Source: Crocinitomicaceae bacterium
GTDB taxonomy: Bacteria; Bacteroidota; Bacteroidia; Flavobacteriales_D; Crocinitomicaceae
DNA: 64,000 nucleotides
Assembly: GCA_018402525.1 (NCBI GenBank)
Contig: JAGYIR010000011.1
Location: 703,452-767,451, forward strand
Reading direction: 5' to 3'
Below are positions 49,098-57,367 of the stretch, in pieces (positions within the stretch are counted from its first letter, which is position 1; every line of letters begins with the position of its first letter). A model generated the notes under the pieces. It was not told the origin of the DNA and searched no databases. It saw only the letters and a program-made list of their open reading frames with translations. Both the position numbers and the translations under genes were made by a program.

Positions 49098-50195
49098 TTA
49101 CACGTTGAATCTGAAGTGCATTATGTCTCCATCTTCAACAATGTACTCTTTTCCTTCTACTTTGAACTTTCCAGCCTCTTTTACTGCGTTCTCACTACCC
49201 AATGTCACGAAATCGTTGTACTTCATAACTTCAGCGCGAATAAATCCTTTTTCAAAATCGGTGTGAATAACTCCAGCTGCTTGGGGAGCAGTCATTCCTT
49301 TTGTGATTGTCCATGCGCGCACTTCCTTCACTCCCGCTGTAAAATAGGTTTCTAGTTTCAGTAACGCATAAGCCGAACGAATCAATCTATTCACCCCTGG
49401 CTCCGTCAATCCCAACTCATCCAAAAACATCTGACGTTCCTCGTACGTTTCGAGTTCCATGATATCGGATTCAATCTTTGCTCCGATGACCAACACTTCA
49501 GCATTTTCAGCTTTCACAGAATCTTTTAGGGCATCAACATACGCATTGCCGCTTTTCACCGATCCTTCGTCAACGTTGCACAAATAAAGTACCGGTTTCG
49601 AAGTAATCAACTGAAATCCTTTTACAATTTCGTATTCTTTTTCATCAAAATCTATCGAACGGACAGATTTCCCCTCTTCCAACGTCCCTTTGATTCGAGT
49701 CGCCAATTCATTTTCCTTTACAGAATCTTTATCTCCCGATTTTACCACTCGGGCAAGTGACGCCAATCGTTTTTCAATGCTTTCTAAATCCTTTAATTGA
49801 AGTTCAATATCGATGACTTCTTTATCTCTCACAGGATCAACAGAACCATCGACGTGAATGACGTTGTCGTCTGCAAAACATCTAATGACGTGAATAATTG
49901 CGTCGGTTTCTCGAATATTTGCAAGGAATTGGTTTCCCAAACCTTCTCCTTTCGATGCACCTTTTACCAGTCCAGCAATGTCGACAATTTCCATAGTTGT
50001 TGGTACGACACGTTCTGGCTTGACCAATTTCTCCAATTCCTCCAAACGTGGATCTGGAACCGAAATCGTTCCTACGTTAGGTTCTATGGTACAAAAAGGA
50101 TAGTTTGCCGATTGCGCCTTTGCATTTGAAAGACAATTAAACAAGGTTGATTTTCCCACATTTGGTAAACCAACAATTCCGCATTTTAACGCCAT
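49098..50195 (-). CDS. ychF: Redox-regulated ribosome-binding ATPase YchF (OLA1 family)
   Basis: A 365-residue Obg-like ATPase: P-loop GLPNVGKSTLFNCLS at residues 8-22, switch II DIAGLVKGASKGEGLGN, and the NXXE ATP-specific motif replacing NKxD (LCNVDE). The C-terminal TGS domain (IVEDGDIMHFRFNV) completes it. It binds ribosomes and is linked to stress responses. A strong palindrome lies 75 bases beyond its start. Confidence 0.96.
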   Translation of the reverse strand: MALKCGIVGLPNVGKSTLFNCLSNAKAQSANYPFCTIEPNVGTISVPDPRLEELEKLVKPERVVPTTMEIVDIAGLVKGASKGEGLGNQFLANIRETDAIIHVIRCFADDNVIHVDGSVDPVRDKEVIDIELQLKDLESIEKRLASLARVVKSGDKDSVKENELATRIKGTLEEGKSVRSIDFDEKEYEIVKGFQLITSKPVLYLCNVDEGSVKSGNAYVDALKDSVKAENAEVLVIGAKIESDIMELETYEERQMFLDELGLTEPGVNRLIRSAYALLKLETYFTAGVKEVRAWTITKGMTAPQAAGVIHTDFEKGFIRAEVMKYNDFVTLGSENAVKEAGKFKVEGKEYIVEDGDIMHFRFNV

Positions 50196-50270
50196 TTATT
50201 TGATTTTTTAGCAAAGATAATTTAAAGATTAAAATCACGTGCAATTCTTTCAACTTTGAGTGGTTATCTT

Positions 50271-50330
50271 GGCATCTCGACAAGCTCGATGACCGATAAT
50301 TGTGTCGGTCATCGAGCTTGTCGAGATGCC
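50271..50330. repeat. Perfect 26-base inverted repeat
   Basis: Bases 50271-50296 (GGCATCTCGACAAG then CTCGATGACCGA) are the exact reverse complement of 50305-50330, with an eight-base loop (TAATTGTG). It lies between divergent ychF and the M28 peptidase gene, so it is not a terminator of either. It has the look of a dispersed intergenic palindrome. Confidence 0.85.
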
Positions 50331-50405
50331 GCAGTATGAATTGATAACTAAAAAACAACGACAAAAAAAATAACCTTATTTTTATTGCCTAAATAAACTT
50401 CAATT

Positions 50406-51770
50406 ATGCGTTTCATTCTTCTTACGTTATCCTTAGTTATTGTCCCGTTTGTTCATTCTCAAACTGATTCAGCGATAATTCGAACGATTTACAATGAAGC
50501 GCTGTCAAATGGAAAGGCTTATGAAGATTTAAGAAGTCTTTGTAAGGACGTTGGCGCGCGACTTACTGGTTCTGCTGAAGCGGAAATGGCTGTTCACTGG
50601 GGGAAGTTAAAAATGGAAAGCTATGGTTTTGATAAAGTTTATTTACAGGAAATCCAAGTCCCACATTGGGAGCGCGGTACAAAAGAAGCAGGCTGGGTAA
50701 AATCTAAAAGTGGAACATTGCAAAAAGTGCATTTATTGGCGCTTGGAGGTTCCATTGGAACAAATGGTGTTTTAACTGGTGAACTCGTTTTGTTTAATAA
50801 TCTAGACGAGTTAAAAGCAGCAAAGAAAAAAGATGTCGCAGGGAAGATTGTGTTCGTCAACCAGAAAATGGATGAGCAACAGATCAATACCTTTCGTGCA
50901 TATGGCGGGTGCTATGCCATTCGTGGATTTGGTGCAGTTGAAGCTTCAAAACTGGGAGCAAAGGCGGTACTAATTCGTTCTCTGGGGCTCCCCGTGGATG
51001 AGCATCCACATACGGGTTCCATGCATTATGTGGATAGTGTTTCAAAAATTCCAGCCGCTGCGATCTCAACACAAGATGCTGAATGGATTGAAGAATTATT
51101 AAAAAAGGAAACCGCTGAATTCGTCCTCGAAATGGATTGCAGGGATTATCCAGATGTAACATCCTATAATGTCATCGGTGAAATGACGGGTACAGACCAT
51201 CCTGAGCGGATTATTACGTTTGGTGGTCACCTCGACTCATGGGATACAGGTGAAGGTGCTCACGACGATGGCGCTGGAATTGTTCACTGCTTGGAAGCAC
51301 TTCGAATTCTAAAAACGATCAATTACCAACCAAAAAACACCTTGCGTTTGGTCTTCTTTATGAATGAAGAAAACGGAAATATGGGTGGGAAAAGTTATGC
51401 GGACTGGGCAAAAGAACAATCGCACGAAAAACACATCGCTGCCTTGGAAAGCGACCGTGGTGGCTTTGCACCAAGAGGATTTCATTGCGATGGATCTGAC
51501 GAGCAAGTCGCTTTTTTATCTTCACTTGCACCACTATTCAAGGAATACGATTTGCATGTTTTCGAAAAAGGATACGGCGGTGTTGATATTGGTCCTCTTA
51601 AAAAAACGGTTCCAGGAATTCCACTTTACGGTTTTGTTCCCGACTCGCAACGCTATTTTGATTTTCATCATGCCCCAAGTGATGTGTTTGAAAATGTCAA
51701 TAAACGCGAATTGGAACTTGGTTGTGCAGCAATAGGTTCATTGCTCTACTTGCTCGATAAGTCACTTTAG
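50406..51770 (+). CDS. M28-family metallopeptidase with PA domain
   Basis: A 454-residue exported peptidase with signal peptide (ILLTLSLVIVPFVHS). Residues about 120-240 are a PA domain. The M28 active site has FGGHLDSWDTGEGAHDDGAG (His and Asp ligands), FFMNEENGNMGG (Glu) and a late His in FDFHHAPSDVF. It resembles plasma glutamate carboxypeptidase-like enzymes that trim short peptides in the periplasm. Confidence 0.92.
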   Translation: MRFILLTLSLVIVPFVHSQTDSAIIRTIYNEALSNGKAYEDLRSLCKDVGARLTGSAEAEMAVHWGKLKMESYGFDKVYLQEIQVPHWERGTKEAGWVKSKSGTLQKVHLLALGGSIGTNGVLTGELVLFNNLDELKAAKKKDVAGKIVFVNQKMDEQQINTFRAYGGCYAIRGFGAVEASKLGAKAVLIRSLGLPVDEHPHTGSMHYVDSVSKIPAAAISTQDAEWIEELLKKETAEFVLEMDCRDYPDVTSYNVIGEMTGTDHPERIITFGGHLDSWDTGEGAHDDGAGIVHCLEALRILKTINYQPKNTLRLVFFMNEENGNMGGKSYADWAKEQSHEKHIAALESDRGGFAPRGFHCDGSDEQVAFLSSLAPLFKEYDLHVFEKGYGGVDIGPLKKTVPGIPLYGFVPDSQRYFDFHHAPSDVFENVNKRELELGCAAIGSLLYLLDKSL

Positions 51771-51859
51771 ATCACCGAGCGTCTTTCAACTTAATATTCT
51801 GAACAGTCGCCCTGTTGATAAAATTTAGGTTACAACCCTGCTACTGTCCTAATTTACAT

Positions 51860-51867
51860 TAATTTTG
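51860..51867 (+). promoter_or_regulatory. Possible -7 box upstream of the SPT-like gene
   Basis: TAATTTTG fits the TAnnTTTG consensus, 62 bases before the ATG at 51929; no TTG -33 box at usual spacing is visible. Confidence 0.35.
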
Positions 51868-51928
51868 CATAAAATTAAGGATTACTGCCCAATGTTGACA
51901 CAAAGGGTAATCTTCTAAAAACACATTT

Positions 51929-53194
51929 ATGGCTCAAGACATTTTTGATAAAATCAAAAAAAATAGAGGTCCTTTGGGACAATACTCTAAGGGGGTACAT
52001 GGCTACTTTACTTTCCCTAAATTAGAAGGAGAAATCGGCAACAAAATGATCTTTCGTGGGAAAGAGTGTTTGGTGTGGTCAGTGAACAACTACCTTGGAT
52101 TGGCAAATCATCCAGAAGTACGTAAGGCAGATGCTGACGCGGCGAAGGAATGGGGACTTGCTTATCCGATGGGTTCGCGCATGATGACTGGTCAGACGAG
52201 CATGCACGAAAAATTGGAAAGTGAAATTTCTGAATTTATGGAAAAAGAAGATACAATTCTTTTGAACTTTGGATACCAAGGAATGGTTTCAGCGATTGAC
52301 TCTATGGTAGATCGTAATGATATCATTGTATACGATTCAGAATCGCATGCATGTATTTTGGATGGTATGCGTTTACACGCTGGAAAGCGTTTTGTGTTTC
52401 AACACAACGACATGGAGAGCTTTGACAAGCAAATGGAACGTGCTACTAAATTGGCTGAGAAAACAAACGGCGGTATTCTTGTTATTACCGAAGGAGTTTT
52501 TGGAATGGCTGGTGACCAAGGAAAATTAAAAGAAATTGTAGATTTCAGAAAATCTGGAAAATACAACTTTAGACTTTTTGTGGACGATGCGCACGGTTTT
52601 GGAACCGTTGGTAAGCGTGGACAAGGTGCAGGTGAAGAGCAAGGTGTACACGATGAAATTGACATCCTATTTGGAACATTCGCAAAATCAATGGCATCGA
52701 TTGGTGCTTTTATTTGTGCGGAGGAGCATATTGTTGAGTACTTGCGTTACAATATGCGTTCTCAGGTATTTGCGAAATCATTGCCTATGCCGTTGGTGGT
52801 TGGTGCTAGAAAGCGATTGGAATTACTTAGAGATCAACCGCAACACAAAGAAAACTTGTGGAAAATTGCTTCATCATTGCAAAAAGGATTGGTTGACGCT
52901 GGATTTGACATCGGTGTAACAAACTCTCCTGTAACTCCTGTTCTTTTGAAAGGGAACTTGGCTGAAGCAACGAATTTAACATTTGATTTACGTGAGAATT
53001 ACAGCATTTTCTGCTCCATCGTTATTTACCCTGTTGTTCCTAAAGATGTGATCATGTTGCGTTTGATTCCAACTGCAGCGCACACGCTTGAAGATGTGCA
53101 ATACACAATTGAAACATTCATCACTGTGAAGGAGAAACTGGACGCAGGTGAATATAAATCTGAAGAAATGGCAACTGTAGAAGTTGATTCATAA
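51929..53194 (+). CDS. Alpha-oxoamine synthase family PLP enzyme (serine palmitoyltransferase/KBL-like)
   Basis: A 421-residue PLP-dependent aminotransferase-fold protein. The substrate loop has GSRMMTGQTSMHEKLE, DDAHGFGTVGKRGQG holds the cofactor-binding Asp, and the PLP lysine sits in FGTFAKSMASIGAF. These match the family of KBL, BioF and SPT. In Bacteroidota a gene of this kind makes 3-ketosphinganine or related sulfonolipid/sphingolipid bases; that role is inferred. A terminator follows. Confidence 0.9.
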   Translation: MAQDIFDKIKKNRGPLGQYSKGVHGYFTFPKLEGEIGNKMIFRGKECLVWSVNNYLGLANHPEVRKADADAAKEWGLAYPMGSRMMTGQTSMHEKLESEISEFMEKEDTILLNFGYQGMVSAIDSMVDRNDIIVYDSESHACILDGMRLHAGKRFVFQHNDMESFDKQMERATKLAEKTNGGILVITEGVFGMAGDQGKLKEIVDFRKSGKYNFRLFVDDAHGFGTVGKRGQGAGEEQGVHDEIDILFGTFAKSMASIGAFICAEEHIVEYLRYNMRSQVFAKSLPMPLVVGARKRLELLRDQPQHKENLWKIASSLQKGLVDAGFDIGVTNSPVTPVLLKGNLAEATNLTFDLRENYSIFCSIVIYPVVPKDVIMLRLIPTAAHTLEDVQYTIETFITVKEKLDAGEYKSEEMATVEVDS

Positions 53195-53214
53195 CTCGGA
53201 CAAAAATACCATTG

Positions 53215-53242
53215 AAAACGCTCGCTGAAAAGTGGGCGTTTT
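53215..53242 (+). terminator. Intrinsic terminator after the SPT-like gene
   Basis: AAAACGCTC and GGGCGTTTT form a stem with one mismatch, followed by a long T run. It is the last feature of the ordinary core region before the integrase. Confidence 0.8.
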
Positions 53243-53306
53243 TTTTTATTTGTGGCTTCGGGAAGTGTATTTTTTTTCTTAACTTAAGGTAAAAAACAAA
53301 ATAATC

Positions 53307-54434
53307 ATGTTGCCTACCATTAACCTGAACCGACAACAAATCGGCTTAAAAACCTACCATTACGTTACATTTTCATTTAATAGAGAGCTCTATAAAATCC
53401 TCACTAATATCCCTGGTGCTGTTTGGGATAAATCCACACGAGCATTTAGAATTGACGAGGAAATTCAATCGAAACAATCGCTCCTGGCCTGTTTAAAGGA
53501 TAAAGCCAACGTTACTTTTAATCAATTCATACTACCATCTATAGAAGATCGAAAAGCACATTTGCGTCCATCCGACTGGCTTGAACCCTTGAATAAAGAA
53601 CAACAACGCGCCATTCAAGAATTCCAGCGCTACCTGCATTCAAAACGATATAGCGAAAAGACAGTTAGAGTTTATTCTGATTCCTTGTCTATTTTTCTAC
53701 GCTACACTTCATCCAAAGCCATTGAACAAATAGAAAATAATGACCTGATTGATTTCAATACTAATTACATATTGAAAAACGGCTATTCCTCTTCATTTCA
53801 GAATCAAGTTGTAAATGCAATTAAGTTGTTTTACCGTGTCATCCATAAACACAAACTGGAAGTTGAATTGATCCATCGTCCGAGGCCTGAGAAAAAAATG
53901 CCGAATGTATTGAGTAAAGAGGAAGTAAAACGCTTACTAGAAGCTCCAACAAATCTTAAACACAAAGCGATGCTTTCACTGATTTATGCCTGTGGCCTAA
54001 GAAGAGGTGAATTACTGAATCTTACTATTAAGGACATCCATTCGGAAAGGAAATTGTTACTCATCCGGCAGGCGAAAGGAAAAAAAGATAGGGTTGTTCC
54101 GCTAAGTGATAAAATTCTAAAAATGCTTCGTGAGTACTACAAGTTATTCAAACCGAAAGTATGGTTATTTGAAGGTTCAATTGAGCAAAAGCAATATTCA
54201 GAAAAGAGTTTAGAGAATGTGTTAAAACAGAGTAAATTGAAAGCTAAAATTGAAAAACCAGTTACACTTCACTGGCTGCGGCATAGTTACGCAACTCATT
54301 TACTAGAAAACGGTACAGATTTACGTTATATTCAAGAATTACTCGGGCACAAGAGTTCTAGGACTACGGAGATTTATACTCATGTAAGCATTCGAAATAT
54401 CCAACAAATAAAAAGTCCGTTTGACGATCTATAA
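53307..54434 (+). CDS. Tyrosine recombinase/integrase beside the cassette array
   Basis: A 375-residue site-specific recombinase. Residues 1 to about 75 form an extra N-terminal domain (YHYVTFSFNRELYKIL; GAVWDKSTRAFRI). A SAM-like core-binding domain spans about 97-185. The catalytic domain has Arg232 (CGLRRGEL), Lys257 (AKGKKDR), His322/Arg325 (HWLRHSYATH), His348 (LLGHKSS) and Tyr357 (TEIYTHV), a full set. It lacks the extra helical insert that marks integron IntI proteins between the lysine and HxxR motifs, so it is closer to XerC/D-type enzymes. It lies directly upstream of the palindromic cassette sites and is likely the enzyme that acts on them. Confidence 0.9.
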   Translation: MLPTINLNRQQIGLKTYHYVTFSFNRELYKILTNIPGAVWDKSTRAFRIDEEIQSKQSLLACLKDKANVTFNQFILPSIEDRKAHLRPSDWLEPLNKEQQRAIQEFQRYLHSKRYSEKTVRVYSDSLSIFLRYTSSKAIEQIENNDLIDFNTNYILKNGYSSSFQNQVVNAIKLFYRVIHKHKLEVELIHRPRPEKKMPNVLSKEEVKRLLEAPTNLKHKAMLSLIYACGLRRGELLNLTIKDIHSERKLLLIRQAKGKKDRVVPLSDKILKMLREYYKLFKPKVWLFEGSIEQKQYSEKSLENVLKQSKLKAKIEKPVTLHWLRHSYATHLLENGTDLRYIQELLGHKSSRTTEIYTHVSIRNIQQIKSPFDDL

Positions 54435-54450
54435 TTTTTAATTACTTTAG

Positions 54451-54541
54451 ATAAAAATAAACCCTCACACCAGTGGCGGTTATACAACATACAGTTGTGT
54501 GCTAAGGTTTGGTTTGTGAGTGTTATATATAAGTTATGGGA
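54451..54541. other. Candidate primary attachment (attI-like) site downstream of the integrase
   Basis: This stretch ends in the first core, GTTATGGGA (54533-54541). Upstream arms AAACCCTCACACCA and TGGTTTGTGAGTGTT can pair, with an inner stem ACAAC/GTTGT (ATACAACATACAGTTGTGTG). It has no matching ATAAC start like the later sites, as expected of a resident attI rather than a cassette-borne site. The call depends on the array interpretation. Confidence 0.45.
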
Positions 54542-54835
54542 GACGGTAAGCCTGCCCTAACTTTCAGCCGACTTCGATTTTTTCGTTTGTAAACCATAAT
54601 GTGCCCCAAACGTGAGGTGCGCCGCCACAATTTGACAACCACAACGCCGCCACGCTAAACGTAGTTGCACAACTCAAACACGTGCGACACCACGACCCAC
54701 GGTTTGCACACTTTTAATTGTACAGTGCGTGCCTGGCGACAGATCGTATGTAAACGAAAAAAAACACGAAACGGCTTCGGCACAACGTGAGGCAGAACTT
54801 AACGAAGTCAAGCAGGAACGCATCGAAAACCGCCG
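54542..54835. other. Gene-less body of cassette 1, GC-richer and palindromic
   Basis: No ORF of note on either strand. It is richer in G+C than the flanks and contains a long imperfect inverted repeat: TTTTTTCGTTT near 54578 pairs with AAACGAAAAAA near 54752, and AGCCGACTTCG with CGGCTTCGG. The centre is rich in CCGCCAC-type units. It could encode a structured RNA or be a decayed cassette. Confidence 0.5.
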
Positions 54836-54972
54836 TCCCATAACAGCCGCTTAAAGAAAGTGGCAGCTTTTGTGCGTTTTTTGAAAATTAATTGTAATTT
54901 TGAACCGTCAAGGGGTTTGGGAGTTTAGTGGGTCAATTGCCAACTTCTTTAGAGCGCCAAACCGTTATGGAC
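54836..54972. other. attC-like palindromic site 1
   Basis: Starts TCCCATAAC (54836) and ends GTTATGGAC (54964-54972). The arms pair imperfectly: CCATAACAGCCGCTTAAAGAA with TTCTTTAGAGCGCCAAACCGTTATGG, and further in, GTGGCA with TGCCAAC. The centre is AT-rich. About 135 bases, in the size range of large integron attC sites. Confidence 0.6.
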
Positions 54973-55079
54973 AAGTTTAAAAGACATTGCGGACAAACAA
55001 GAGAGCCTCCGGTAAAAAGAGTTGACTCATCATAACAGCATAAATTTGCTGACAAAAAATAGTGGAGACAAGAAAACCA

Positions 55080-55121
55080 AAAAAAAACAGCGAGTATTCT
55101 GAAAATCGATAAGAGTAAGAT
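55080..55121 (+). promoter_or_regulatory. Shared 42-base leader motif, copy 1
   Basis: A run of eight A, then C, a variable GC-rich bit and the exact core GTATTCTGAAAA, then CGATAAGAGTAAGA. By hand count 34 of 42 positions equal the copy at 59730-59771. It lies 21 bases before the ATG at 55143; the second copy lies 20 bases before its gene. This looks like a conserved promoter or leader carried with cassette genes. Confidence 0.55.
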
Positions 55122-55142
55122 GTTTAATTAAAAATAATAAGA

Positions 55143-56117
55143 ATGAAGATTTTAAAAATGATTACAATATGCTTTATTGCAATTCAATCTTTTGGATTGT
55201 CAGCACAGGTAAATTTTTTCAAAGTAAAAGATGGGGTTAAAACAGTTTTACCTGAGGGTGAGAAATTAATATTTCAACTAGACAATGATGGAAAACCATT
55301 AGGAAATATTATAATCGAAGTAAATGTGCAAGAATTTAGAAAAAAACATAATTACGATGACATTTTGGTCGTTTTTGGTTCTTCTAATCTGCCAATCAGT
55401 AATTCATTACGCGTATCACATACGTTTGATAATGATTTTGAAAAAAAGAAATATGCTAATATTAACACACTTAACTTTTTTGCTTTTATAAATGCAGATT
55501 TCGTAGACCAGCTAGGCAACATTTCGCCTACTTTTTCAAAATATTATATTTCATCTGAAGATATGAATAAAACCTTTGAATATCGAATTATTGGTCGATA
55601 TAAGACAGGGACTGAGAAATATTGGGACGAAAAATCTAATTCGTACAAAATTAGAGATCTTTTTGAAAGCACTGAGGTTATTAGGAAAGTTGACGTAACT
55701 TTTGAGGAAAATAAAGCTATAACACTATCTCGTGATTTCGCAGCTTTAATTTATTGGAGTAATGACGATCATAAAGGAACTCCAACATTATATAAAATAA
55801 CTAAAGATTTAAAAAAATGTGCTCAAGAATTAAGTAAGTTAACCGTTGGAATTGGTCCTGTTTCTAAAAAAAAATATGATAACCTTTCAAAAGCAATATA
55901 TGATATTGCTGTAGAAAAAGAAAAAGAACTCAAGGATGAGAAAGATAAAGCTAAAGGGCTTGAACAATTTTATGAATGGCTTAAAATATCAGAGAAACTA
56001 TGTATTGAAGATGATAAAACCAAATCAGAACAACTTAAAAAATTGGAAAAATCCTTAGGTGGAGCAAAAAATAATGAACAAAAATTAAGTTTAATTATGG
56101 AGTATATAAACAATTGA
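55143..56117 (+). CDS. Secreted protein of unknown function in cassette 2
   Basis: A 324-residue protein with a signal peptide (KMITICFIAIQSFGLSAQ). Residues about 20-210 look beta-rich (FFAFINADFVDQLG; YYISSEDMNKTFEYRIIGRY), and the C-terminal 110 residues are helical and highly charged (VEKEKELKDEKDKAKGLEQF). I recognise no family and no enzyme motif. It is the only gene in cassette 2, with the 42-base leader motif upstream and an attC-like palindrome 25 bases downstream. The codon and base use are more AT-rich than in the core genes. Confidence 0.75.
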   Translation: MKILKMITICFIAIQSFGLSAQVNFFKVKDGVKTVLPEGEKLIFQLDNDGKPLGNIIIEVNVQEFRKKHNYDDILVVFGSSNLPISNSLRVSHTFDNDFEKKKYANINTLNFFAFINADFVDQLGNISPTFSKYYISSEDMNKTFEYRIIGRYKTGTEKYWDEKSNSYKIRDLFESTEVIRKVDVTFEENKAITLSRDFAALIYWSNDDHKGTPTLYKITKDLKKCAQELSKLTVGIGPVSKKKYDNLSKAIYDIAVEKEKELKDEKDKAKGLEQFYEWLKISEKLCIEDDKTKSEQLKKLEKSLGGAKNNEQKLSLIMEYINN

Positions 56118-56141
56118 TTTTATATATAAAGTATTAAACAA

Positions 56142-56283
56142 GTCCATAACAGCAAATAAGCTCAAGCAGGGGTTTATTTCGTACTTCGTTAGAAAGGTAG
56201 ATGCCAAATTTGAAGTTAACTTCTTCGTATGAAGTACAGAGGTTTAAATCCCTGCCTGCGCCTATTTGCAAAACGTTATATGC
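56142..56283. other. attC-like palindromic site 2
   Basis: Begins GTCCATAAC (56142-56150), complementary to the core GTTATGGAC at 54964, and ends GTTATATGC (56275-56283). Arms align well: ATAACAGCAAATAAGC with GCCTATTTGC...GTTAT, GCAGGGGTTTA with TAAATCCCTGC, and GTACTTC with GAAGTAC. About 140 bases. Confidence 0.65.
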
Positions 56284-56335
56284 AATTGACAAACAGAATT
56301 TTTATCTTCACACTCGAAAAACTAAAACTTAACAC

Positions 56336-57052
56336 ATGAAAAAACTATTACTTCTTACGGCGCTGACTTTCGGTTTGAATTCCTTTGGGCAAATGTTTTT
56401 CCTGAATGGAGAAAATGAAGGATTCGAGGTTCAGGCAGAATACAATCAAGCTTCTGATGTTGTGCTTTTGTCAATCAGTTCTTGGCAATATGACGAATCT
56501 TCACAGTGCAAAGATCAAGAAATTGAATTGAACAAAGATCAGCCAGTACCTGATGAAAACGGACTTTGGGTTTACTGTGGATTTTTAGATGAATCTACCA
56601 TTATTTGTGCATTTCTTACCGATGATGATTTTGTTGATCACGTGTCGATAGAAAGCGAAAATAACAGCTTGTCTTGCACACCTCCGAGCGGTATATATTC
56701 TGATGCAGCAGAAGAATCTAGTGAACAGGCAAGAATGCGGTTCTGCTTGAATGGTAATGCCGAAGGACCTTCATTTGTTGTGCAGTTCAATGACGATGCC
56801 GGAGAAATGACACTCTACTATTCGGACCCGTCATGGACTCAAAAAGGTTGCGATTGTGAAATACAGGAGATAGAGATGAATGGACAACCATATGGAGTGG
56901 AGTACACAGGTTGGGTAAGTCAATATTCCACGCTCAAGGCGGAAGTACAGCAAGGCTTTATTAATAACATTTCGCTTGAGTGCGATAATGGAAGGGATTG
57001 TGATACGGACTGTTGTCATCCAAAAGCAGGGATGTATACAGAAGTGAACTAA
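56336..57052 (+). CDS. Secreted protein with an internal duplication, cassette 3
   Basis: A 238-residue protein with a signal peptide (KKLLLLTALTFGLNSFG). The mature part is two similar units of about 105 residues: FFLNGENEGFEVQAEYNQAS...SGIYSDA and RFCLNGNAEGPSFVVQFNDDAG...AGMYTEV. Both share LNG(E/N)xEG, QEIE(L/M)N, and a beta pattern; the second has cysteine pairs (DCDTDCCHP). The family is unknown. It is followed by a possible gene fragment and a terminator within the same cassette. Confidence 0.75.
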   Translation: MKKLLLLTALTFGLNSFGQMFFLNGENEGFEVQAEYNQASDVVLLSISSWQYDESSQCKDQEIELNKDQPVPDENGLWVYCGFLDESTIICAFLTDDDFVDHVSIESENNSLSCTPPSGIYSDAAEESSEQARMRFCLNGNAEGPSFVVQFNDDAGEMTLYYSDPSWTQKGCDCEIQEIEMNGQPYGVEYTGWVSQYSTLKAEVQQGFINNISLECDNGRDCDTDCCHPKAGMYTEVN

Positions 57053-57098
57053 AGAACTGCTTCAATCAGAAAAGGAACTTGTAAAGATTGTTGACTTT

Positions 57099-57191
57099 AT
57101 GAGTAGAGAAACAGAATTCAAACCAAACACTCCACTTATTTTCATTTATAGTGATGGAAGTCAAGAACGAGTGATGAAGATTGAAGAATAA
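57099..57191 (+). pseudogene. Possible small ORF or gene remnant (30 residues) in cassette 3
   Basis: The ORF gives MSRETEFKPNTPLIFIYSDG and ends ERVMKIEE. The same frame is open upstream to 57056 without a start (KELLQSEKELVKIVDF). The protein-like sequence suggests the 3' end of a decayed gene rather than a full small gene. It lies between the 56336 stop and a terminator. Confidence 0.35.
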
Positions 57192-57201
57192 AAATTCAGA
57201 T

Positions 57202-57229
57202 AAGCCCTTCAGAATTGAGGGGCTTTTTT
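57202..57229 (+). terminator. Intrinsic terminator in cassette 3
   Basis: AAGCCCTTCA and TGAGGGGCTT form a stem with a short loop and a T run. It lies four bases before the attC-like site 3. Confidence 0.8.
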
Positions 57230-57232
57230 GAT

Positions 57233-57367
57233 GCATATAACAACGGCTAAAACGCATACGGGTTTTACTGTATATCATGTCGATTTAATTTGAAAATCTA
57301 TTCTTAACTTTAGAAAAAGATCTCGGTAGAAAGTCCGTACGACTTCCTAGCCTTGACCGTTACAAGC
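57233..57367. other. attC-like palindromic site 3
   Basis: Begins GCATATAAC (57233-57241), the exact reverse complement of the core GTTATATGC at 56275, and ends GTTACAAGC (57359-57367). Arms pair imperfectly: ACGGCTAAAACGCATACGG with CCGTACGACTTCCTAGCC...CCGTTAC. About 135 bases. Confidence 0.55.

Noticed and set aside
53307..54434. Calling the recombinase an integron IntI
   Set aside because: The helical insert specific to IntI between the lysine and HxxR motifs is absent, so only an integron-like label is justified.
55031..55056. CATAACAGCATAAATTTGCTG as another cassite boundary before the 55143 gene
   Set aside because: It has a small hairpin and a CATAAC, but its flank does not match the preceding core GTTATGGAC and no closing arm with GTTAY follows before the gene.
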